Of a stretch of 64,000 bases of DNA, positions 25,641 through 33,585 are shown piece after piece. How positions within the stretch are numbered: position 1 is the first letter of the stretch; every line of letters begins with the position of its first letter. This DNA is from Streptomyces sp. NBC_00285 (lineage in GTDB: Bacteria > Actinomycetota > Actinomycetes > Streptomycetales > Streptomycetaceae): contig NZ_CP108055.1 in the NCBI RefSeq assembly GCF_036174265.1, forward strand, positions 7,378,001 to 7,442,000, in the 5' to 3' direction. Below the pieces are notes generated by a model. The model worked only from the letters and a program-made list of their open reading frames with translations. It did not search any database and had not been told where the DNA came from. Position numbers and translations under genes: made by a program.

Positions 25641-26258
25641 TCACGTGTTCAGTTTCGCCACCAGCGCGGTGGCCAGAGAGGCGGGTACGCCCGCCGCGGT
25701 CAGAGTCGTGACCGCGGCGGAGCGGCCCGCCTCCTCCGTTGTCAGCAGGCCGTCGTTCACCGCCTCCATGACCGCGAACAGCATCTGCTCATGGACGTAC
25801 GCCAGCGCGGACGCGGGCAGCGGTGACACGAAGACGCCCTCGTCGAGGCCGCGTTGGAGCAGTTCGGTGCAGGCGGCGCGCACGGGGGCCAGCCGCTCGC
25901 GGATGCCCCGCACGCTCACGCTGCGCTGCGCGAGCGCCACCAGGATCCGATAGCGGTCGGCGACCTCCCAGACCGCGAGCACGGAGCCCGCCACGGCCTG
26001 TGCGAGGTCCTGGGTCCCCTCCCGCCCGGCCGTGTGAGCGGCCGCCACCGCCTCCACGGCACCGTCGGCGAGGGTGCCGACCAGCGCCTCACGGCTCGGG
26101 AAGTGGCCGTACACCGTCCGCCGTACGACCCCTGCGGCGCGGGCGATCTGCTCCATGGACGCATCCGGGTCGCGCAGCAGTTCGGTGAGTGCGACATCGA
26201 GGATGCGGCGGCGGTTGGCGTCGGCGCGACTGGACTGGGCCGTGGTCATGGCCGCCAT
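25641..26258 (-). CDS. TetR/AcrR-family transcriptional regulator
   Basis: A 205-residue regulator. The TetR_N domain is at about 6-55 (ADANRRRILDVALTELL; QIARAAGVVRRTVYGHFPSR), then an Ala/Val-rich ligand domain. ATG 26258 has GGAGAGG upstream; an in-frame ATG nine bases later (26249) is possible. It is divergent from the DUF2127 membrane-protein gene (start 26413), its most likely target. The ligand is unknown. Confidence 0.88.
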   Translation of the reverse strand: MAAMTTAQSSRADANRRRILDVALTELLRDPDASMEQIARAAGVVRRTVYGHFPSREALVGTLADGAVEAVAAAHTAGREGTQDLAQAVAGSVLAVWEVADRYRILVALAQRSVSVRGIRERLAPVRAACTELLQRGLDEGVFVSPLPASALAYVHEQMLFAVMEAVNDGLLTTEEAGRSAAVTTLTAAGVPASLATALVAKLNT

Positions 26259-26412
26259 TGTGCCTCTCCCGGCCGCGCTTGCACGGCGTTGTGCAGTTGT
26301 CGCATCTCGCGCACCGCCGCAACCCGCGGCCATGGTCTCACCGAACTCTTACCCGGCCCCACTAGCGTGCCGTCCCCGGACGGCACACGTTCTCATCGGA
26401 GGCACACGGGGG

Positions 26413-27180
26413 ATGAAGATCGACTGGGACCGGCGGACCTGTGCGCGCCGCGGCCATGCGACGTACGCGCCGGACGAACCCCGTCTGCGGGAGCGGCTGT
26501 CGGCCGAGACCGCCCTCGGGGAGGCCTGGCGGTGCCTGCGCTGCGGCGACTTCGCCCTCGGTGAGCCGCACGGCTCGGGCCCCGCGGACCACGCGCCCCT
26601 GGTGCCGCGGGGCAAGGTGCTCAGGGATCTGTTCGTCCTGCGCTTCCTCGCGATCGAGCGGGCGGTGCGCGGGGTGTTCATCGTGCTGGCCGCGGTGGCG
26701 GTCTGGAAGTTCAGCAACAGCCAGGACTCGGTGCGCAGGCTCTTCGACGAGTATCTCGACGTCTTCCGGCCGGTGTTCAGGCACTTCCACTACGACCTCG
26801 ACCACTCGCCGATCGTCGACACCGTCCAGAAGACCTTCGGGTACAAGCACAACACCCTTGTCCTGGTCGCCGTGCTGCTGCTGGCGTACGCCCTGATCGA
26901 ACTCGTCGAGGCGGTCGGACTCTGGTACGCCAAGCGCTGGGCGGAGTACCTGACGGTGGTCGCGACGGCCGCGTTCCTCCCCCTGGAGATCTACGAACTC
27001 ACCGAGCACATCAGCTGGTTGAAGATCGGCACGCTGCTGCTGAACGTCCTGGCCGTTGTCTACATCCTCCTCGCCAAGCGCCTGTTCGGTCTGCGCGGCG
27101 GCCACCGGGCCTTCGAGGAGGAACGCCAGAGCGCGTCCCTGCTGGAGGTCGAGGAGGCGGCGAGGGCGGTCGCCGTCTAG
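26413..27180 (+). CDS. DUF2127 membrane protein with N-terminal zinc-ribbon-like motif
   Basis: A 255-residue protein. The N-terminus has Cys10 and His15 (TCARRGHATY) and, 25 residues on, Cys41-x2-Cys44 (WRCLRCGDF), spacing that suggests a metal-binding ribbon. The rest has about four membrane helices (about 82-98, 155-175, 180-200 and 210-225), with YALIELVEAVGLWYAKRWAE as the DUF2127 hallmark. A charged C-terminal tail follows. ATG 26413 lies at normal distance behind GGAGG. The function of the family is unknown. It is divergent from a TetR gene that may regulate it. Confidence 0.82.
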   Translation: MKIDWDRRTCARRGHATYAPDEPRLRERLSAETALGEAWRCLRCGDFALGEPHGSGPADHAPLVPRGKVLRDLFVLRFLAIERAVRGVFIVLAAVAVWKFSNSQDSVRRLFDEYLDVFRPVFRHFHYDLDHSPIVDTVQKTFGYKHNTLVLVAVLLLAYALIELVEAVGLWYAKRWAEYLTVVATAAFLPLEIYELTEHISWLKIGTLLLNVLAVVYILLAKRLFGLRGGHRAFEEERQSASLLEVEEAARAVAV

Positions 27181-27195
27181 GTGGGCCCCGCCCAC

Positions 27196-27235
27196 GGGTC
27201 AGCGCCTCGCGCAGCAGGGTCAGCGCCTCGCGCAG
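27196..27235. repeat. 21-bp-period tandem duplication
   Basis: GGGTCAGCGCCTCGCGCAG occurs at 27196-27214 and again at 27217-27235, identical over 19 nt. It lies in the non-coding gap between the DUF2127 and epimerase genes, inside the presumed MarR remnant. Confidence 0.8.
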
Positions 27236-27286
27236 TTGCTTCATGCGGCGTCTGCCGAGGTGCTCCTCCCACGCCTTCGCCGCGCC
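27197..27286 (-). pseudogene. remnant of a MarR-family regulator C-terminus
   Basis: On the minus strand this stretch reads GAAKAWEEHLGRRRMKQL followed by REALTLLREALT. This resembles the dimerisation helix at the C-terminus of MarR-family regulators. No HTH domain, start codon or ribosome site precedes it, and no stop follows at the expected place, so it looks like a decayed gene tail. Two 19-nt direct copies (27196-27214 and 27217-27235, period 21) show a small tandem duplication that would have added one LREALT unit. Low-level resemblance only; not confirmed. Confidence 0.35.
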
Positions 27287-27396
27287 GCAGTTGGGCCCGT
27301 CTGTCGGTCGGATCCGGGAGCTCGGGCACCCGCTCGGCCGACCCGGCGTCACCCTCGAGCCGCCCAGGGCCCCGGAACTCGACCGGGGACCGCGTC

Positions 27397-28314
27397 TCAG
27401 GTCCGGGTCCCCAGCGTCTCCGCCACGGCCTGTGGCAGCCACTTCCGTACGTCGCCGAAGGTGAACCCGAGCCGGGTGGCGCGGGAGTTGTCCATGCCGT
27501 AGGAGCGGGTGAAGGAGAACGGCGAGACCTCGCCGACCTCCACCGGCTGGAGAACCGTCCTGCCCTCGGGGAAGTGCGCGGTCACCGCCTCGCACAGTTC
27601 CTCCGTGCTCAGCAGCCCGTGGGAGGCCGCGTTCACCGGCCCGGTGAAGTCCTGCCCGGCCGTCCAGGCCAGGAAGTCGGCGATCTCCTCGACGTGGATA
27701 TAGGTCGCGGGCTGGTTGTCCACGGGGACGGCGACGGGCTCGCCGGTGCGGATGCGGTCCGCGTAGTGGGAGAGCCGGCCGGTGAAGTCGTCCGCGCCGC
27801 CGAGGACATGGGCCACGCGGACGGCGGTGAAGGAAAAACCGGGGGAGGCCACGAATACCGACTCCGCCTGGCGCTTTCCCTCGCCGTAATGCGAGTCCAG
27901 GAATTCCGGGACGTCCCAGGGCAGGTCGACATCTGCGGACACGGTCGTCGGGTCGACAGCGTCCTCCCGTACCGGGACGATCGAGTCCTCGTATTCGTAC
28001 ACCTCCACCGTCGAGGTCATCACATAGCGGCGGGTGCGCCCGGTGAACACCCGGAGGGCGATCTCCGCCTGGCGCGGGGTGTAGCAGACCTGGTCGATCA
28101 CGACGTCGAAGGTGCGGGAGCCCAGGGCGCGCCGCACAGAGCTTTCGTCGTCGCGGTCGGCGGCGAGACGGGTCGCACCGGAAGGTGGCGCGGACGAACC
28201 CCGGTTGAGGACCGTCACCCGGTCTCCGGCGGCCAGCAGCCGGGTGACCAGCCGCTTGCCGACGTAGCGGTTTCCGCCGATGACGAGTATCTCCCGCGCC
28301 TTTTCCATGACCAT
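27397..28314 (-). CDS. NAD-dependent epimerase/dehydratase-type (extended SDR) protein
   Basis: A 305-residue Rossmann-fold protein. The N-terminal nucleotide motif is ILVIGGNRYVGKRL (a GGxxxxG variant). The catalytic Tyr-x3-Lys is YGEGK at about residue 157, with an upstream Ser/Thr in MTSTVEVYEY. ATG 28314 has GGGAG upstream. Substrates of such reductases are usually nucleotide sugars or small metabolites and cannot be read here. It is divergent from an Lrp/AsnC gene with only 39 nt between the starts, so that regulator almost certainly controls it. Confidence 0.85.
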   Translation of the reverse strand: MVMEKAREILVIGGNRYVGKRLVTRLLAAGDRVTVLNRGSSAPPSGATRLAADRDDESSVRRALGSRTFDVVIDQVCYTPRQAEIALRVFTGRTRRYVMTSTVEVYEYEDSIVPVREDAVDPTTVSADVDLPWDVPEFLDSHYGEGKRQAESVFVASPGFSFTAVRVAHVLGGADDFTGRLSHYADRIRTGEPVAVPVDNQPATYIHVEEIADFLAWTAGQDFTGPVNAASHGLLSTEELCEAVTAHFPEGRTVLQPVEVGEVSPFSFTRSYGMDNSRATRLGFTFGDVRKWLPQAVAETLGTRT

Positions 28315-28353
28315 AATTCTCCCGGCACGACAGCACATGTTGAAGGGGGAACC

Positions 28354-28863
28354 ATGGGAGTTCAGGCAGCTGCACCGAAAGAAACACGGAATCTGCGTCC
28401 CACCGCCGACGAAACCCTGGTCGGCTTCGACGCGCTGGACCGCCAGATCCTGGAACTCCTCCAGACCGACGGCCGGATCAAACTCAGCGAACTGGGCCGA
28501 CGGGTGCGGCTCAGCCCGGCGGCGGTCACCGAGCGGGTGCGGCGCCTGGAGGCGGCGGGCGTGATCAGCGGTTACGGCGCCCACGTGGTCCCCGGCCGGC
28601 TCGGCTACGGCATTCAGGCGTTCATCCGGGTCAGCCCGCACGGTGGCTACACCCTGCGGCATCCGAGGACCCTGGAGCTGATGGAGCGGCCGGAGATCAC
28701 CGAGGCGCACCACGTGGTCGGCGAGGACTGCTGGATTCTCAAGGTCGCCGTCCGGGACACGGTCCACCTGGAGGAGGTCCTCGAAGCGGTGTCCGCCCTG
28801 GGCCGTACGACGACGTCGATCGTGCTGACCTCTTCGGTGCAGCGCAAACCGCTCTTGCCTTGA
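28354..28863 (+). CDS. Lrp/AsnC-family transcriptional regulator
   Basis: A 169-residue regulator. The AsnC HTH domain is at about 24-75 (FDALDRQILELLQTDGRIKL; ELGRRVRLSPAAVTERVRRL), followed by one RAM/ligand domain (about 90-165, HHVVGEDCWILKVAV). The N-terminal 23 residues are an extra tail. The ribosome site AAGGGGG is upstream of ATG 28354. Its start is 39 nt from the divergent epimerase gene, the typical layout for an Lrp regulator and its target. Its final codons overlap the MerR-type promoter palindrome of the next operon. Confidence 0.92.
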   Translation: MGVQAAAPKETRNLRPTADETLVGFDALDRQILELLQTDGRIKLSELGRRVRLSPAAVTERVRRLEAAGVISGYGAHVVPGRLGYGIQAFIRVSPHGGYTLRHPRTLELMERPEITEAHHVVGEDCWILKVAVRDTVHLEEVLEAVSALGRTTTSIVLTSSVQRKPLLP

Positions 28864-28885
28864 CGTCGGCGTCAAGGACTACGTT
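28855..28885 (+). promoter_or_regulatory. MerR-type promoter and operator of the merR-trx operon
   Basis: A -35-like TTGCCT (28855-28860), a long 19-nt spacer and a -10-like TACGTT (28880-28885) enclose the perfect palindrome CCTTGACG-TCGG-CGTCAAGG (28858-28877). The over-long spacer with an embedded dyad is the hallmark of MerR-activated promoters. The -10 lies 7 nt before ATG 28893, so the transcript would be leaderless or nearly so. Confidence 0.65.
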
Positions 28886-28892
28886 CGTACCC

Positions 28893-29321
28893 ATGCGAAT
28901 CGGCGAGCTGGCCGCACGGGCCGGCACCACGACGCGGACGCTGCGCTACTACGAGGCGCGGGGCCTGTTGCCCGCCCGGCGAGGGCACAACGGATACCGG
29001 ACCTACGACGAGGACGACCTGAAGCTGCTCCGGCAGATCAGGACGCTCCAGGACTTCGGGTTCGACCTGGAGGAGACGCGGCCGTTCGTGGAGTGTCTGC
29101 GGGCCGGGCACCCCGAGGGCGACTCGTGCCCCGCCTCGCTCGCGGTCTACCGGCGCAAGCTCGGTGACCTGGACGCGCTGATCGGCGAGTTGCAGACCGT
29201 GCGGGCCCAGGTCGGGCAGCAGCTGGAGCGGGCCGAGCGGGCGCGTGACGGGCTGGCCGCCGAGTCGGAGGTTCCGGGCGGTCCGGAACCGGAGTGCGAA
29301 CTGGGAGGGATCCACAGGTGA
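28893..29321 (+). CDS. MerR-family transcriptional regulator
   Basis: A 142-residue regulator. The MerR HTH is at about 1-70 (MRIGELAARAGTTTRTLRYY), then the coiled dimerisation helix (about 84-120). Cysteines at 68 (FVECLRAGH) and 79 (GDSCPAS) plus one near 137 could sense metals, thiols or oxidants; the SoxR iron-sulfur motif is absent. The stop TGA overlaps the GTG of the thioredoxin gene, so the two are coupled. It probably autoactivates from the palindromic promoter just upstream. Confidence 0.92.
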   Translation: MRIGELAARAGTTTRTLRYYEARGLLPARRGHNGYRTYDEDDLKLLRQIRTLQDFGFDLEETRPFVECLRAGHPEGDSCPASLAVYRRKLGDLDALIGELQTVRAQVGQQLERAERARDGLAAESEVPGGPEPECELGGIHR

Positions 29322-29650
29322 TCAGGGCAGCGGGTGTGACCGAGGTGACGGACACGGACTTCGAGGCGGAGGTGATCGGTTCGGAGCTGCCGGTGCTGGT
29401 GGAGTTCACGGCCGACTGGTGCCCGCCGTGCCGGCAGATGGGGCCGGTGCTCACGGCTCTCGCCGCGGAGGAGAGCGAGCGGTTCAAGGTGGTCCAACTC
29501 GACGTCGACACGAACCCCCTGACCACGAACGCCTACCAGGTGCTGTCGATGCCGACCTTCATGGTGTTCCGGAACGGCGAGCCGGTGCGCTCGATGGTGG
29601 GGGCGAGGCCCAAGCGGCGGCTGCTGGAGGAGCTGGCGGACGTACTGTGA
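29318..29650 (+). CDS. thioredoxin
   Basis: A 110-residue single-domain thioredoxin. The active site is ADWCPPCRQ (Cys35, Cys38), with Pro in both central positions in place of the classical Gly-Pro. The conserved cis-Pro is in MPTFMVFRNG. The GTG start overlaps the merR stop, with GGGAGGG 8 nt upstream. Co-expression with a Cys-containing MerR regulator suggests a stress-inducible redox unit. It is followed by a strong terminator. Confidence 0.93.
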   Translation: MIRAAGVTEVTDTDFEAEVIGSELPVLVEFTADWCPPCRQMGPVLTALAAEESERFKVVQLDVDTNPLTTNAYQVLSMPTFMVFRNGEPVRSMVGARPKRRLLEELADVL

Positions 29651-29664
29651 CCTGACGGCATACG

Positions 29665-29702
29665 AAGAAATCCCCCGAGCAATTGTGCTCGGGGGATTTC
29701 TT
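29665..29702 (+). terminator. intrinsic terminator of merR-trx
   Basis: AAGAAATCCCCCGAGCA (29665-29681) pairs perfectly with TGCTCGGGGGATTTCTT (29686-29702) around a 4-nt loop, followed by T. It lies 14 nt after the thioredoxin stop. Confidence 0.92.
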
Positions 29703-29731
29703 TGGGTATATTCAATGATTCGCGACTTCAA

Positions 29732-29737
29732 TATGAT
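29732..29737 (+). promoter_or_regulatory. possible -10 element of the HelD-like gene
   Basis: TATGAT lies in an AT-rich 80-nt gap between the trx terminator and the helicase gene. No good -35 is seen at 17 nt, so this is weak. Confidence 0.3.
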
Positions 29738-29788
29738 TGAGGCCGCGGAGAAGCTTAGTAGGCACAGTGTATCCGGGCGGGAGTGGAA

Positions 29789-32035
29789 TTGTCAAACACC
29801 GGTTTGCCAGACCATGAAATGAAGCGTGAACAGGAATTCATCGACGACCTGTACACGCGCGTGGACGCTCTGCGAGGCAACACCGAGACGTCAGTCACCG
29901 ACGCGCTCGCCCAGGGCAACACCCCCATGCAGGCCCGGCTGGAGCGGGACATCCTGGTCGCCGAACGCTCCGGGCTGCTGGACGCGCTCAACGCCGTCGA
30001 CGGCTCGCTGTGCTTCGGCCGGATCGACCTCACCTCGGGCCTCACCCACCACATCGGCCGGATCGGCCTGCGCGCCGACGACAGCGAGCGCACCCCGATC
30101 CTCATCGACTGGCGGGCCGACGTCGCCCGCCCCTTCTACCTGGCCACCGGCCACACCCCGATGGGCCTGCGCCGCCGCCGGCACATCGGCACCGACGGCC
30201 GCCGGGTGACCGACCTGCACGACGAGATCCTCGACCTGGGCGACCAGGAGCGCACCGGCCACGAGGACCCGACCGGCGACGCCGTACTGCTCGCCGCGCT
30301 CGACTCCGCGCGCACCGGCCGCATGAGCGACATCGTCCAGACCATCCAGGCCGAACAGGACGAGATCATCCGCGCCCCCCATCGCGGGGTGCTGGTGGTC
30401 GAGGGCGGCCCGGGCACCGGAAAGACGGCGGTGGCCCTGCACCGGGCCGCCTACCTCCTGTACGAACACCGGGAGTTGCTCGCCAAGCGGGCCGTGCTGA
30501 TCGTCGGCCCCAACCCGGCCTTCCTCGGCTACATCGGCGAAGTACTGCCCTCCCTGGGGGAGACCGGCGTGCTCCTCGCCACGGTCGGCGAGCTCTTCCC
30601 CGGCGTACGGGCGACGGAGACCGACAGTCGCGCGGCGGCCGCGGTGAAGGGGCGCGCGACCATGGCGGACGTCCTCGCCGACGCCGTACGCGGCTGGCAG
30701 GCGCTGCCCGACCCGGTGATCGCGATCGAGCACGACCGTGAGGTCCTGATGCTCGACGACGGTCTGGTGAAGGTCGCCCGCGAGCGCACCCGTGCCGTCG
30801 GACTGCCGCACAACGTGGCCCGGGAGCACTTCGAGGGACACATCCTCAACACGCTCACCGAGCTGTACGCCGAGCGGGTCGGCACCGACCCCTACGACGG
30901 CAGCAGCCTCCTCGACCCGAGCGACATCACCCAGATCCGCGACGAGATCGCCGAGAACCCCGAAGTCTGGGCCGCCATCGACCAGTTGTGGCCGCGGCTC
31001 ACCCCGCAGCGGCTGGTCGCGGACTTCCTCGCCGACCCCGTCGGCCACCTCCCCGACGAGGACGCGGCCGCGATCCGGCGCCCGGTGACCCGCGGGTGGA
31101 CCGTGGCCGACGTACCCCTGCTCGACGAGGCCGCCGAACTTCTCGGCGTGGACGAGCGGGTGGCGCGGGCGCGGGCCGAGCGCGAGCGGGAGGGCCAGGT
31201 CGCGTACGCGCAGGGTGTGCTGGACGTGTCGTACGCCTCGCGGACCTACGAGTTCGAGGACAAGGCCGAGGAGGACTCCGAGGTCCTGTCCGCGCACCAC
31301 ATCATCGACGCCGAGCGGTTCGCCGAACGGCAGGAGCAGGACGACCACCGCAGCGCCGCCGAGCGCGCGGCGGCCGACCGCACCTGGGCGTTCGGGCACA
31401 TCATCGTCGACGAGGCGCAGGAGCTGTCGCCGATGGCCTGGCGGCTGCTCATGCGGCGCAGCCCGACCCGTTCGATGACCCTGGTCGGCGACCCGGCGCA
31501 GACCGCGGAGGCGGCGGGCGTCGGCTCCTGGGAGCGGATTCTGCAGCCGTACGTCGAGGACCGCTGGGAGCATGTCCGGCTGGGCGTCAACTACCGCACC
31601 CCGGCCGAGATCATGGAGCTCGCGGCGGCCGTGGTACGCGCCGAGGACCCGGGCTTCGAGCCACCGAGCTCGGTGCGCTCCACAGGCGAACGGCCCTGGG
31701 TGCGCGCCACCGACGACCTGCCCGGCGCGGTCGCCGAGGCGGTGAAGGAGCTGACCCCGGCCGAGGGGCGGCTCGCGGTCATCGCCCCGCGCCATCTGCA
31801 CCGCAGGCTGGCGGCCCGCCTCGACGGAGTGACGGCGGGCGCGGAACCGGACCTCACGCGGACCGTCGTGCTTCTGGACCCCCGACAGTCCAAGGGGCTC
31901 GAATTCGACTCGGTGCTCGTGGTCGAACCCGCCCTGTACGGCACCAGCGATCTCTATGTCGCGCTCACCCGGGCGACCCAGCGGCTGGGGGTGCTGCACA
32001 CGGGCCGACTGCCGAAGGCGCTGGTCACCACCTGA
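29789..32035 (+). CDS. HelD-like superfamily 1 helicase (RNA polymerase recycling factor)
   Basis: A 748-residue SF1 ATPase. The N-terminal region is a helical arm (REQEFIDDLYTRVDALRG) of the HelD type. Walker A is VEGGPGTGKTAVAL (Lys about 213), Walker B IIVDEAQELSP (about 539), motif III LVGDPAQTAEAAG, motif IV LGVNYRTPAEI, and the C-terminal motifs LDPRQSKGLEFDSV and YVALTRATQRLGVLH. HelD proteins bind RNA polymerase and release it from stalled complexes. GGCGGGAG at 29777-29783 overlaps GTG 29783 but is well placed for TTG 29789, hence this start; ATG 29819 is a fallback. I see no rifamycin-associated element upstream, so it is not obviously the rifampicin-resistance HelR type. Confidence 0.88.
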   Translation: MSNTGLPDHEMKREQEFIDDLYTRVDALRGNTETSVTDALAQGNTPMQARLERDILVAERSGLLDALNAVDGSLCFGRIDLTSGLTHHIGRIGLRADDSERTPILIDWRADVARPFYLATGHTPMGLRRRRHIGTDGRRVTDLHDEILDLGDQERTGHEDPTGDAVLLAALDSARTGRMSDIVQTIQAEQDEIIRAPHRGVLVVEGGPGTGKTAVALHRAAYLLYEHRELLAKRAVLIVGPNPAFLGYIGEVLPSLGETGVLLATVGELFPGVRATETDSRAAAAVKGRATMADVLADAVRGWQALPDPVIAIEHDREVLMLDDGLVKVARERTRAVGLPHNVAREHFEGHILNTLTELYAERVGTDPYDGSSLLDPSDITQIRDEIAENPEVWAAIDQLWPRLTPQRLVADFLADPVGHLPDEDAAAIRRPVTRGWTVADVPLLDEAAELLGVDERVARARAEREREGQVAYAQGVLDVSYASRTYEFEDKAEEDSEVLSAHHIIDAERFAERQEQDDHRSAAERAAADRTWAFGHIIVDEAQELSPMAWRLLMRRSPTRSMTLVGDPAQTAEAAGVGSWERILQPYVEDRWEHVRLGVNYRTPAEIMELAAAVVRAEDPGFEPPSSVRSTGERPWVRATDDLPGAVAEAVKELTPAEGRLAVIAPRHLHRRLAARLDGVTAGAEPDLTRTVVLLDPRQSKGLEFDSVLVVEPALYGTSDLYVALTRATQRLGVLHTGRLPKALVTT

Positions 32036-32114
32036 GTACCAGTGGTCACCCTGGCGTAACAGTTCGCGCCGAAGTCACTGCCTGTGCGCGGTTCGTGCGG
32101 TATGCGTGTGCGGT

Positions 32115-33467
32115 ATGGAAGCACAGTCGCACGCCGTCCCGTCGGCCGACGGCCCGACCCTCGGGTCGCTGCCCGTCGAGCCGCTGCTCACGGCCGAGTT
32201 CGACGTCGACCCCGGTGCGGTGTACGAACGGCTGCGCGGCACCTACGGTCCGGTCGCGCCGGTCTCCCTGATGGGAGTCCCGGTGTGGCTGGTGCTCGGG
32301 TACACCGAGGTCACCGAGGTGCTGCGGAACGAGGACCTGTGGCGCCGGGACGTGCGGTACTGGCGGGCCCGGGCCGAGGGGCGGCTGCCGCGGGCCTGGC
32401 CCCTGCTGGCCGGTTACGAGGTACGGCAGATGATGTTCATGGACGAGGAGGAGCATCTGAGGGCCCGCCGCACGCACCACTCGGCGCTCAGCCCCTTCCA
32501 GGACGCGCGGAGTCCGGAGGGCTGGGAGCTGCGGGCGGCCGTCGCGCGGTACGCCGACGAACTGGTCGGCATGCTGGCGGCGGAGTCCGGGGCCGTGGGG
32601 TTCGCGGATCTCGGGGCGCAGTACACGCGGCCGCTGCTGCTCATGGTGACGTCCAAGTTGTTCGGCTGCCCTGTGGAGTTGGGCGACGAACTGGTCATGG
32701 ACCTGTGGCGGATGCTGGACGGGGGATCGGAGTCGGGGGCGGCAACCGGCCGGGCGCTGGGTGCGTTCACCCGGCTCGCCGCCCACCGCAGGGCCCTGCC
32801 CGGGGACGACCTCACGTCCTACATGCTGCTCGCGAACCCCGGGCTGACGGACGAACAGTTGGGGCGCGAGCTGTTCATGAACGCCGTGTACCTGAACGAC
32901 ATCACCGGGAACATGGTGCTCAACACGTTGCTGGAGGTACTGCGGGGGAATGCGACGGTGCGGCGGAGCCTGTCCGCCGGGCAACTCGGCGAGACCGTCG
33001 ACCGGGCGGCGCTGGCGAATCCTCCGGTGGCCAACATGTGCTTCCGGTTCGCGGCGCGGGACGTGCGCTTGGGAAATGTGTGGGTACGGGCGGGGGACGC
33101 CGTGTCGCCGTCCGCTGCGGCTGCCCACCGCGACCTGCTGGCGATCAGCTCCTCCCACCTGGTGGGGTCCACGGTGTCCACCCGGGCGCATCTGGGGTGG
33201 GGGGCCGGGCCGCACCAGTGCCCCAGCGCGGCACGGGAGTTGGGCGGGATGATCGTGACGACCGCGGTGGGCAGGGTGCTGGACCACTTCGTCCGCGCGG
33301 AACTGACGCTGCCGCCGGACCAGTTGCCGTGGCGGTCGGGGCCGGTGGTGCGGGGGTTGCGGTTGTTGCCGGTGCGGTATCGGTTGGGGGCGCCGGTGGC
33401 GGAGGCGAAGGCGCCTGAGAGCGGGCTGCTGGCGGCTCTGCGCAAGTTCATGTTCGGCGGGCGTTGA
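32115..33467 (+). CDS. cytochrome P450 with non-canonical motifs (CYP157-like)
   Basis: A 450-residue P450-fold protein. The heme loop is LGWGAGPHQCPSA with Cys369 as the thiolate ligand. The K-helix region before NPPVANMCFRFAARDV reads D-R-A-A-L-A-N, so the otherwise near-universal ExxR pair is absent. The I-helix segment (NAVYLNDITGNMVLN) lacks the A/G-G-x-x-T oxygen-activation motif. Loss of ExxR together with G-P-H-x-C-P is, as I recall, a feature of the CYP157 family of Streptomyces. It lies 79 nt after the HelD gene with no redox partner gene nearby. It may be a P450 with unusual chemistry or a non-monooxygenase role. Confidence 0.85.
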   Translation: MEAQSHAVPSADGPTLGSLPVEPLLTAEFDVDPGAVYERLRGTYGPVAPVSLMGVPVWLVLGYTEVTEVLRNEDLWRRDVRYWRARAEGRLPRAWPLLAGYEVRQMMFMDEEEHLRARRTHHSALSPFQDARSPEGWELRAAVARYADELVGMLAAESGAVGFADLGAQYTRPLLLMVTSKLFGCPVELGDELVMDLWRMLDGGSESGAATGRALGAFTRLAAHRRALPGDDLTSYMLLANPGLTDEQLGRELFMNAVYLNDITGNMVLNTLLEVLRGNATVRRSLSAGQLGETVDRAALANPPVANMCFRFAARDVRLGNVWVRAGDAVSPSAAAAHRDLLAISSSHLVGSTVSTRAHLGWGAGPHQCPSAARELGGMIVTTAVGRVLDHFVRAELTLPPDQLPWRSGPVVRGLRLLPVRYRLGAPVAEAKAPESGLLAALRKFMFGGR

Positions 33468-33508
33468 GGGGCTTTTCTCGCCCCCGCCGCCCCTTCCCGT
33501 CCCGTCGT

Positions 33509-33576
33509 CCGGGGGCTCTGCCCCCGGGCCCCCGCTCCTCAAACGCCGGAGGGGCTGTTTTGCCCGTCCGGCGTTT
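33509..33576. repeat. Streptomyces-type intergenic double-hairpin repeat, bidirectional terminator
   Basis: Two adjacent hairpins: CCGGGGGC/GCCCCCGG (33509-33516 and 33520-33527) and AAACGCCGGA/TCCGGCGTTT (33541-33550 and 33567-33576). The block around GCTCCTCAAACGCCGGAGG is one I recognise as a very common extragenic repeat in Streptomyces genomes. It separates the convergent P450 and glgB genes and can terminate both. Confidence 0.75.
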
Positions 33577-33585
33577 TCAGAGTCG

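Noticed and set aside
29703..29788. Rifamycin-associated element upstream of the HelD-like gene
   Set aside because: I looked for the GC-rich inverted repeat typical of such elements; this gap is AT-rich and has none.
29891..31999. Long antisense open frame opposite the HelD-like gene
   Set aside because: Shadow of the helicase frame; no start signal and no recognisable domain.
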